Positions 1 to 5,374 of a stretch of DNA of 5,465 bases are shown piece by piece; positions within the stretch are counted from its first letter, which is position 1, and the number at the start of each line of letters is the position of its first letter. Made by a program: the position numbers and the translations under genes. This DNA comes from an archaeon (GTDB taxonomy: Archaea; Nanobdellota; Nanobdellia; Woesearchaeales; WJKL01). A model generated the notes under the pieces. It was not told where the DNA came from, did no database searches, and was given only the letters and a program-made list of their open reading frames with translations. The DNA lies in the NCBI GenBank assembly GCA_020056025.1, contig JAGVIO010000039.1, positions 1 to 5,465 on the forward strand. The letters run 5' to 3'.

Positions 1-14
1 AAAAACCCAAATCC

Positions 15-21
15 TTATATA
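15..21 (+). promoter_or_regulatory. TATA box of the Nudix-DUF1385 unit
   Basis: TTATATA lies in an A/C-rich context, and its downstream edge is 22 nt before the ATG at 44. With archaeal initiation about 22-27 nt downstream of the TATA box, the transcript would begin at or next to the start codon, so it would be leaderless. No Shine-Dalgarno motif lies between box and ATG, which fits. The same spacing recurs at three other promoters in the window. Confidence 0.7.
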
Positions 22-43
22 TTCCTTATTCATAGGTATTTTT

Positions 44-454
44 ATGGACATAACAGCACTTGCAGTCTTTGTCAAGGATGGCAAGGTTCTGCTTGAAAAA
101 AGGAAAGAGGATGAAGATAATTACGCAGGCTTCTGGGCAATTCCAAGAGGGCATAAGAAAGGCAATGAGCTCATTGACCATACTGTGTTCAGGGAAATGA
201 GAGAAGAGCTTGGAATAATGATAACAAGATATTCTGAATTAGGGGTTTTCAATGACATTGATCCGACATCAAAGCATCCTTACGAGCACCATGCATTCTT
301 GGTTGTAGGCTGGACAGGAAGGATGCATGAGATGGAGCAGGAAAAAGTCAAATGGTGGAAGCTTGATGAGTTTGAAAAGATTCCAAATCATATCCCCTGC
401 GACGAGAAGATAATCGAAAAAGCAAGAGCTGAGCTGAAAAAGCTGAAATTCTAG
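44..454 (+). CDS. Nudix hydrolase (MutT-like)
   Basis: This is a 136-residue cytosolic Nudix hydrolase, a family that uses Mg2+ to cleave nucleoside diphosphates linked to another group. Residues 36-58 match the Nudix box GX5EX7REUXEEXGU at every fixed position: G36, E42, R50-E51, E54-E55, G57, I58. The length is typical of a single-domain member. The stretch just before the box (W31, P34, R35, G36, H37) recalls the W..PKGH signature of diadenosine-polyphosphate hydrolases, but the substrate cannot be settled from sequence; nucleotide-pool cleaning or a nucleotide-sugar or ADP-ribose role are alternatives. The ATG at 44 is chosen because a TATA box sits 22 nt upstream and the first beta strand (residues 3-10) begins right after it. 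The next gene starts 7 nt after the stop, so the two are probably co-transcribed. Confidence 0.93.
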   Translation: MDITALAVFVKDGKVLLEKRKEDEDNYAGFWAIPRGHKKGNELIDHTVFREMREELGIMITRYSELGVFNDIDPTSKHPYEHHAFLVVGWTGRMHEMEQEKVKWWKLDEFEKIPNHIPCDEKIIEKARAELKKLKF

Positions 455-461
455 GCACAAA

Positions 462-1349
462 ATGGCATCTCATGTAGGCGGGCAGGCAGTCATTGAAGGA
501 GTTATGATGAGAAACAATGAAAAAGTAGCAACAGCAGTGAGGCTGGCAAACGGAAAGATAAGAATAAAAAAAGATACTGTTCCGAAAAGAAGCAGAATCT
601 GGAAGCTTCCTCTTTTCAGGGGAATAATCAATTTGTGGGACATGCTTATACTTGGCATGAAGACATTGATATGGTCAGCTGACCAGCAGCTGGGCAAAAA
701 AGAAAAGATTTCAAAAAAAGAATTGTTCTTTTCACTTTCATTTGCATTCATAACAGCAATCGGGTTGTTTGTTGCACTGCCTTATTTTCTTGCAGGGATA
801 TTTGGGGTAAAAGAGCAGGATTCTCCGATAATCTTCAATCTCATCGACGGAATATTAAGGGCGCTGTTTGTTATAATCTACATACTGGCAATCTCGATGA
901 TGAAAGATGTAAGAAGACTGTTTGAATACCACGGAGCAGAGCACAAGGCTGTTTTCTGCTATGAAGCAAAAAAATCCTTGACATTTGAAAATGTAAAGAA
1001 ATTCTCGACAAAGCACCCGAGATGCGGAACTTCATTCATATTTTTGGTATTGCTGATAAGCATAATAATATTTTCAGTCATACCTTCGCTTGCAAAATTA
1101 ACCTATCCTGCATTCATTGCATTGGCATTCATAGCGCAGAAAATGATCCTGTTTGGAATAAGGATACTTTTCATTCCGGTGATTGCAGGAGTTGCGTATG
1201 AAGCATTAAAGCTTACTGCAAAATATCCAAAAAATATCTTTGTTAAGATCATAGCAAAGCCAGGATTATTGTTCCAGAACATAACCACAAAAGAGCCAGA
1301 TAAGAAACAGATTGAAGTTGCTGTAAAGGCTTTGAAAAAAGTTCTTTGA
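462..1349 (+). CDS. DUF1385 (YqhQ-like) membrane protein
   Basis: This 295-residue integral membrane protein belongs to the DUF1385/YqhQ family, whose biochemical function is not established. Family hallmarks are all visible: the N-terminal GGQAVIEGVMMR (residues 6-17), EYHGAEHK (155-162), HPRCGTSF (185-192), and the terminal EPD followed by an amphipathic helix (278-295). The invariant His, Glu and Cys residues look like a possible metal or catalytic site, but that is inference. Hydrophobic stretches at about 88-112, 123-147, 192-210 and 214-245 predict roughly four membrane segments. Length is close to the usual 300 or so, so the gene looks intact. It starts 7 nt after the Nudix stop with no clear Shine-Dalgarno site. 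The family is best known from Firmicutes and other bacteria, so its presence in an apparently archaeal genome is notable. Confidence 0.92.
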   Translation: MASHVGGQAVIEGVMMRNNEKVATAVRLANGKIRIKKDTVPKRSRIWKLPLFRGIINLWDMLILGMKTLIWSADQQLGKKEKISKKELFFSLSFAFITAIGLFVALPYFLAGIFGVKEQDSPIIFNLIDGILRALFVIIYILAISMMKDVRRLFEYHGAEHKAVFCYEAKKSLTFENVKKFSTKHPRCGTSFIFLVLLISIIIFSVIPSLAKLTYPAFIALAFIAQKMILFGIRILFIPVIAGVAYEALKLTAKYPKNIFVKIIAKPGLLFQNITTKEPDKKQIEVAVKALKKVL

Positions 1350-1363
1350 TCCAGAACAGACGA

Positions 1364-1385
1364 TGCTTCGGTTTTCACCGAAACA
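1364..1385. repeat. Imperfect palindrome upstream of the wHTH promoter
   Basis: TTCGGT (1367-1372) and ACCGAA (1377-1382) form a perfect 6-bp inverted repeat around a TTTC loop. After one mismatch, TG/CA extends the symmetry to 1364-1385. It is not followed by a T tract on the + strand, so it is a poor terminator. It sits 10 bp upstream of the TATA box of the winged-helix gene, a position where an operator or activator site could act. Either an operator or a 3' mRNA hairpin for the preceding gene is possible. Confidence 0.4.
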
Positions 1386-1395
1386 AAGAAAAGGG

Positions 1396-1403
1396 TTTAT
1401 ATA
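1396..1403 (+). promoter_or_regulatory. TATA box of the wHTH-SIMPL operon
   Basis: TTTATATA is preceded by a purine-rich AAAAGGG stretch that could serve as the BRE (TFB-recognition element). Its downstream edge is 23 nt before the ATG at 1427, and there is no Shine-Dalgarno motif in between, so the first cistron is predicted to be leaderless. Confidence 0.72.
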
Positions 1404-1426
1404 TTACATAAATAATATTACAGTTT

Positions 1427-1981
1427 ATGGACGAAAAAATAGTGCTTGACAAGTCAGCATTCAGGGCATTGGCATCAGAAAGCAGGTTAGAGATATTAAA
1501 ATTGCTTTCAGGCAAGCAATATACTCTTTCTGACTTCTCAAAGCTCCTGAAATTAAGCAACTCAACAGTAAAAGAGCACCTTTTGACACTGGAAAAAGCA
1601 GGCCTTATCAGGGCAGATGAAGAAGGCAGGAAATGGAAATACTATTCGCTGACATTCAAGGGAAGAAGGTTTATCCAGCCCCAGGAAGTGAAAGTGTTTT
1701 TTGCATTTGTGATATCATTGCTTGCGCTTCCAGCTGCATTGTATTTTTTCATCAAAAAGCTAAGCATGTACTCAGCATCAGCTGCTGCTGAGTCTGCTCC
1801 GATGCTTGCTGCAAAACAGGCAGATGCTGCTCAGGAAACAGCGCAGGCAGCAGGAGAAGCAATTGATACAATAACGCAATTTCCGAAAGCAGAGCTGATA
1901 ATATTGATAGTCATAAGCTTGATTGTTCTGTCAGGCGCAATATATCTGTTATATAAAAAATATGGAGGCAGGAGAAAATGA
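1427..1981 (+). CDS. Winged-helix DNA-binding protein with two C-terminal membrane segments
   Basis: This 184-residue protein has an ArsR-like winged helix-turn-helix domain at about residues 8-82. It includes ALASESRLEILKLL (residues 15-27 region), a recognition-helix stretch LSNSTVKEHLLTLEKAGLI (43-61) and a wing ending in WKYYSLTFKGR (70-80). A first hydrophobic segment follows at 89-109. Next comes an Ala/Gln/Ser-rich linker (about 112-153), then a second segment at 156-176 and a basic tail KKYGGRRK. The predicted topology puts the DNA-binding domain and tail in the cytoplasm and the linker outside. It is probably a membrane-tethered transcription regulator; no ligand-binding cysteine or metal site is evident. 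The stop overlaps the SIMPL gene start (ATGA), which suggests coupled translation. A palindrome lies just upstream of its promoter and might be an autoregulatory site, but that is unproven. Confidence 0.88.
   Translation: MDEKIVLDKSAFRALASESRLEILKLLSGKQYTLSDFSKLLKLSNSTVKEHLLTLEKAGLIRADEEGRKWKYYSLTFKGRRFIQPQEVKVFFAFVISLLALPAALYFFIKKLSMYSASAAAESAPMLAAKQADAAQETAQAAGEAIDTITQFPKAELIILIVISLIVLSGAIYLLYKKYGGRRK
1964..1974 (+). promoter_or_regulatory. Shine-Dalgarno region of the SIMPL gene
   Basis: GGAGG at 1964-1968 lies 9 nt before the ATG at 1978, and a second GGAG at 1971-1974 lies 3 nt before it. This supports the overlapping ATGA start. It contrasts with the promoter-proximal genes of the window, which lack such sites and appear leaderless. 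Confidence 0.65.
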
Positions 1982-2688
1982 AAAAATTGCTGATAAGCAT
2001 CATGCTGATAGCAGTCATTGCTCTTAGCGGCTGCGTCATAAGCCCTATGCCAGGCAATGAAAACACAATAAATGTAGACGGCTCGTCAGAGCTGACATTT
2101 GACCCGGATGAAGCAGAGGTCTGGGCAGGATACACTGTTGTCAAGCAGACAGCACAGGAAGCGCAGTCAGAGGCAACATCAGTCATAAACAAGATAATTG
2201 ACGGACTGAGATACAAAGGCATCTCTGAAAGTGATATGAGCACAGAGCAGCTGAGCCTTTACGAAGAGCAGAGATGGGAAGACGGCGAGTCAAAAGTGGT
2301 TGGCTGGAGAGCAACACAGGTGCTTAAGATAAAGACAAAAGAGCTTAGCAAGGTAGGCACTATTGTAGATGTTGCTGCATCAAACGGCGCAAACCAGATA
2401 CAGAACATAAACTTCGGTTTGAGCAATGAAAAAGAGACAGAATATAAGAAGCAGGCTTTAGCACAGGCAACAACAGCTGCAAGAGAGAAAGCAGAGACAA
2501 TCGCAGAAAGCCTTGGAGTAAAGCTCGGAAAGATAAAGACAGTCTCAGAGAGCAACTATTACTATTCTCCGAGAGCATACATGATGGAAAAATCAGTAGG
2601 CATGGATGCTGTTGCAGAAGCCTCGCAAGTGCTGCCTGGAAAAGTCACTGTCTCAGCGCAGATAAGCCTTGTTTATGAGGTTAAGTGA
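1978..2688 (+). CDS. SIMPL-domain (YggE/DUF541-like) lipoprotein
   Basis: This 236-residue protein is predicted to be exported and lipid-anchored. Residues 1-18 form a short signal with two lysines, a hydrophobic core and the lipobox LSGC, with C19 as the modified cysteine. Residues from about 30 to 236 fit the SIMPL/YggE family. They include an opening strand INVDGSSELTFDPDEAEVW, an amphipathic helix (57-77), the segment LRYKGISESDMSTEQLSLY (77-95), a GW.ATQVLKIK strand (109-119), a long Ala-rich helix ending in AESLGVKLGKI (about 155-186), and a closing strand VTVSAQISLVYEV. The family is periplasmic or surface-exposed in bacteria and has been tied to envelope or oxidative stress, but its molecular activity is not known. 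The start codon overlaps the winged-helix stop and has a GGAGG site. Being co-translated with a membrane-bound regulator suggests a common envelope role. Confidence 0.9.
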   Translation: MKKLLISIMLIAVIALSGCVISPMPGNENTINVDGSSELTFDPDEAEVWAGYTVVKQTAQEAQSEATSVINKIIDGLRYKGISESDMSTEQLSLYEEQRWEDGESKVVGWRATQVLKIKTKELSKVGTIVDVAASNGANQIQNINFGLSNEKETEYKKQALAQATTAAREKAETIAESLGVKLGKIKTVSESNYYYSPRAYMMEKSVGMDAVAEASQVLPGKVTVSAQISLVYEVK

Positions 2689-2693
2689 GCAGA

Positions 2694-2719
2694 TTTTTTG
2701 TTTTTTACTTTTTTTCTTT
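2694..2719 (+). terminator. Oligo-T terminator after the SIMPL gene
   Basis: Runs of T6 (2694-2699), T6 (2701-2706) and T7 (2709-2715) begin 6 nt after the stop codon. Archaeal RNA polymerase terminates at such T stretches on the non-template strand without needing a hairpin. More T-rich sequence continues to about 2757 and could provide back-up sites. Confidence 0.75.
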
Positions 2720-2721
2720 AA

Positions 2722-2750
2722 TTTTATTTTAATTAGGTTTTATTTTAATT
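2722..2750. repeat. 13-nt direct repeat, AT-rich
   Basis: TTTTATTTTAATT occurs at 2722-2734 and again at 2738-2750, separated by AGG (period 16). It is within the T-rich stretch after the SIMPL gene. The low complexity makes chance or slippage likely, and it may simply add to termination. Confidence 0.55.
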
Positions 2751-2761
2751 TTTGTTTATAG

Positions 2762-2799
2762 CTCGCCCAATTTCTGCTGCAAAGAAGATTCAGGGCGAG
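2762..2799. other. GC-rich hairpin between convergent genes
   Basis: CTCGCCC (2762-2768) and GGGCGAG (2793-2799) form a perfect 7-bp stem with a 24-nt loop. The loop can hold a weaker inner TTCT/AGAA pairing. In a spacer that is otherwise almost all A and T, this stands out. It lies 17-54 nt past the stop of the minus-strand gene, so it could form at the 3' end of that transcript, but no U tract follows it on that strand. A role in 3' end stability or protein binding is possible. Confidence 0.5.
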
Positions 2800-2815
2800 G
2801 TAAATTCCTTCAGAA

Positions 2816-3625
2816 TTATTTCTGCATCAGTTCATGCACAGCTGCAACAATGAACAGCCTTGACCAGTTTGCGAATATAGGCCATATAAAAAATATTAAT
2901 ATAAAAAGAATATAGATATTTACAAATTCAAAAGTATAATATATAATAATTAAGGGGATTATCGAAACAATTACTGCAATAATATAGGATGCAAAAGCCC
3001 TCCACTTTGTAAAACATAATAAAAACGTTTTCTTAAGCATCGAAAAAAATTCATTGACCTTATAGAAAGGAATAAGCGCAAAAGATGTGTACATGAAATA
3101 TGATGCTATAATAGATATAAATATGCTTGTTATTAATAAAGTAATGGGTTCATCGATTGCATTTCTGAAAAACTCAAGTGCAACGTTGATAATAAAAAAA
3201 GAAGGTATTGCAAAAACTAAAGTAAGTACACCAAAAAATAGAATGATATGCCTGAAAAAATGGATAAACTTTGTTACCATCATATTTGTAAGGTTCCATA
3301 TTACTGAGTTTATTAGAAAATAGCAAAGGTAAAGAGATAAGAACATCTTCCAAATAAATACTTGAGCATTAACGAGCTCGTCTGCAAAGTCAAATCCAGA
3401 AAACAGATCTATACCATTTACCGAATTAGCACTTAGATTTACCCACTCGTCTTCTATAACACTCACTGAATTCTCAAAAAGCGAGCCAAAATGCCAAATA
3501 ACTGCTACACATGCGGCAATGAATATACACTGCATGAGATAAAGCATGAAGAAGATAAAAGGCGATTTTTTTATGTACCTGAAAGAACCGATGAAAGATT
3601 TTGCCATCACTCCTTTTTTCTGCAT
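2816..3625 (-). CDS. Multi-pass membrane protein of unknown function
   Basis: This is a 269-residue hydrophobic protein I do not recognise. Predicted membrane segments lie at about 22-45, 91-113, 124-150, 161-186, 208-232 and 235-256, separated by short basic or aromatic loops. An acidic outside-type loop (about 50-85, including EDEW and DLFSGFDFADE) follows the first segment. The arrangement resembles general archaeal and bacterial membrane proteins with paired helices, but no catalytic motif is visible. The ATG at 3625 is favoured because a TATA box ends 22 nt upstream, matching the leaderless geometry of the other genes. An alternative ATG at 3607 (residue 7) has a GGAG only 2 nt before it, which is too close for a good ribosome site. 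The gene is more AT-rich than its neighbours, partly because of Phe/Ile-rich content. It is divergent from the CsgG-like gene and may share regulation with it. Confidence 0.85.
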   Translation of the reverse strand: MQKKGVMAKSFIGSFRYIKKSPFIFFMLYLMQCIFIAACVAVIWHFGSLFENSVSVIEDEWVNLSANSVNGIDLFSGFDFADELVNAQVFIWKMFLSLYLCYFLINSVIWNLTNMMVTKFIHFFRHIILFFGVLTLVFAIPSFFIINVALEFFRNAIDEPITLLITSIFISIIASYFMYTSFALIPFYKVNEFFSMLKKTFLLCFTKWRAFASYIIAVIVSIIPLIIIYYTFEFVNIYILFILIFFIWPIFANWSRLFIVAAVHELMQK

Positions 3626-3647
3626 GAAAAAGCCAACGTATTACACC

Positions 3648-3655
3648 TATATAAA
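3648..3655 (-). promoter_or_regulatory. TATA box of the membrane-protein gene
   Basis: Read on the minus strand this is TTTATATA, preceded by ACAACC as a possible BRE. There are 22 nt between its downstream edge and the ATG at 3625, so the transcript is predicted to be leaderless from that codon. Confidence 0.68.
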
Positions 3656-3670
3656 GGTTGTGCAAAAGTA

Positions 3671-3677
3671 TTAAATA
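3671..3677 (+). promoter_or_regulatory. TATA box of the CsgG-like gene
   Basis: TTAAATA, preceded by CAAAAGTA as a possible BRE, ends 23 nt before the ATG at 3701. This matches the spacing at the other promoters and supports 3701 as the start codon. The box is 15 bp from the divergent TATA box at 3648-3655. Confidence 0.6.
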
Positions 3678-3700
3678 GCTGTTTTACTATCTATATCCTT

Positions 3701-5374
3701 ATGGGGCGACTGGAAAATATTTTGGCAGCAGGCATAGCAATCTCATCATTTCTATTTGATCCTCTTTACGTATCTGCGCAGGAGAAGAAAGAGCCAGCAA
3801 AGACAGACCAGAAAGAAATTCCGAAAGGATTGACAACAGGAAGCATAAATGATTGTGTAAGCATGCTTGCAATGGACATAAATACCCAGCTTAAGCGCAC
3901 TCTGGCTGAAGATAAGGAATATAGGGTTGCCTTGGGCCCTTTTATCGACTCAAAAGCAAAGGCAAAAACAATGTTCTGCGAAGTTCTTGAGAATACTATG
4001 ATTAGCCATATTCTTACATTCTCGACAAGCGAAGATGCAAATAAAAAATATTGTGTTGTAGAGAATAAAAATCTTGAAGCGCTTGTCAAGGAACTAAAAA
4101 TTCAGTCTTCTGCTTTGTTTGATGAAAAAACAGCAGCAAGGCTTGGCAGGATGATGGGCGCACAGGCTATAATCATAGGAGATGTCACAGAGCTGAGTGA
4201 AACAGAATACCTTGTGCAGGCAAGAGTTGTCGAGGTTGAGACAGGGAAGCTGAAAGCATCTTCATACAGCAATCTGTCATTGAAAGCAAAGCCAGCTGAG
4301 ACGCTGTCAAGGAAAGTCATGGAGATAGAAGACGGAAGGCTAAAGACAACAGACAGCAAAGATATATTTGGCCAGCGCGTTTCCACAGCAGAAGACAGGC
4401 TCAGCGCAAAAGCACAGGATGTTTATTCAAAAGCAATAGCGCCGTATGTAGACAAGAGATATGATGAAGCAGCAAACATGCTCATAGAGGCAGTGTACAA
4501 GCCGTTCAAGAAAGAGTTTGCAGAATATTTTGACTATCACAAGATGCTGCTCAGGGCGTTGTTAAAGTCAGAAAACACAGACAAGGCAAAAGAGGTTTAC
4601 AAGCTGCTCAGGGAAAGCGGCGATATGGATGAGCTTTTTTCAAGATTCTCAGACAAGATGCTCTCTTTTGCATTAAAGTCTTACAGGGAAAGCAGGCTGA
4701 GCTCTGCTGTCGAGAAAGGAGACTATGACAAAGAGCTGGCAGCAGACGCGCTGGTTGATGTCAATGCAGCGCTTATGCTTGACAGCAGAAATGCCTATGC
4801 AAGAAGCATGCTTGAGAGAATGGCATCTGAAAAAAATGCATATGATTCTAGGGTAAAGAAAGAAGCAGATGCAGTAAAAAAAGCAGAGGATGAAGCAAAA
4901 CATAAAGCAGAGCAGAAAACCCTTGACGAGCAGGTAAACAAGATAATCAATGAATGCAATGAAGATGTCAAGAAAGGATGGTACAGGACAGCGATAAACA
5001 AGGCAATTGAAGAGAACGTCAGAAAGTACAATAATAAAAACGATGCTCTGAAAGCTTATATCGACCAGGTCAGCAGGCAGAAAGAAAATGCTCCTATAAA
5101 AGTAAAAATAATCAACAATACAAACACAAAATGCAATATCTATGGCGGCCAAAAAGACAGCAAAACAGCATGGGTTGAGTTCTGTGAAAAAAGCCAGTCA
5201 ATTGAAACAGGCAAGGTTGTCGAAGGAGACTGTAGAATTGTTGCAGAGGACCTCGAAGGCAGATACGGCAAATCAGGCCCCGATAAGTTCGACGTATCTA
5301 AAGGAGATGATATATTGATAATTGTAATCACAACTCCTAATAAAAACTTATACATATCAATAGAAAAAAGGTAA
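3701..5374 (+). CDS. Exported protein with CsgG/FlgO-like domain and helical repeats
   Basis: This 557-residue protein carries a Sec-type signal (residues 1-26, likely cleaved after VSA before QEKK). Residues about 74-190 resemble the CsgG/FlgO/LpoB-type fold: a YRVALGPF strand (74-81), KKYCVVENKNLEALVKEL (115-132), ARLGRMMGAQAIIIGDVTEL (146-165) and VQARVVEVETGKL (172-184). In bacteria these domains occur in outer-membrane or periplasmic assembly proteins; the role here is unknown. Residues about 232-375 are helical and TPR-like (YDEAANML, KAKEVYKLL). A Lys/Ala/Glu coiled coil covers 376-412 and a beta-rich C-terminal part covers 465-555. The frame stays open back to 3491, but the ATG at 3701 is chosen. 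It alone gives an N-terminal signal peptide, it has a TATA box 23 nt upstream, and the longer version would run 135 nt into the opposite-strand gene. Confidence 0.85.
   Translation: MGRLENILAAGIAISSFLFDPLYVSAQEKKEPAKTDQKEIPKGLTTGSINDCVSMLAMDINTQLKRTLAEDKEYRVALGPFIDSKAKAKTMFCEVLENTMISHILTFSTSEDANKKYCVVENKNLEALVKELKIQSSALFDEKTAARLGRMMGAQAIIIGDVTELSETEYLVQARVVEVETGKLKASSYSNLSLKAKPAETLSRKVMEIEDGRLKTTDSKDIFGQRVSTAEDRLSAKAQDVYSKAIAPYVDKRYDEAANMLIEAVYKPFKKEFAEYFDYHKMLLRALLKSENTDKAKEVYKLLRESGDMDELFSRFSDKMLSFALKSYRESRLSSAVEKGDYDKELAADALVDVNAALMLDSRNAYARSMLERMASEKNAYDSRVKKEADAVKKAEDEAKHKAEQKTLDEQVNKIINECNEDVKKGWYRTAINKAIEENVRKYNNKNDALKAYIDQVSRQKENAPIKVKIINNTNTKCNIYGGQKDSKTAWVEFCEKSQSIETGKVVEGDCRIVAEDLEGRYGKSGPDKFDVSKGDDILIIVITTPNKNLYISIEKR

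Noticed and set aside
1341..1357. GTTCT...AGAAC inverted repeat spanning the DUF1385 stop codon, as a terminator
   Set aside because: The stem is only 5 bp with a 7-nt loop and no T tract follows, so it is readily explained by chance.
1785..1860. Repeat array or CRISPR-like pattern in the GCTGCT/GCAGGCA-rich stretch
   Set aside because: It encodes the Ala/Gln-rich linker of the winged-helix protein. The repeats are codon-level and irregular, with no spacers.
3491..3700. 70-codon upstream extension of the CsgG-like reading frame, starting at the ATG at 3491
   Set aside because: It overlaps the 5' part of the opposite-strand membrane-protein gene, would bury the signal peptide inside the protein, and would span both divergent TATA boxes. 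The ATG at 3701 fits the TATA spacing and the signal peptide.
4673..5152. 159-codon open frame on the minus strand inside the CsgG-like gene
   Set aside because: The translation is Cys/Phe/Tyr-rich without domain features, as expected for antisense of Lys/Ala/Glu-rich coding sequence. The + strand frame has clear motifs.
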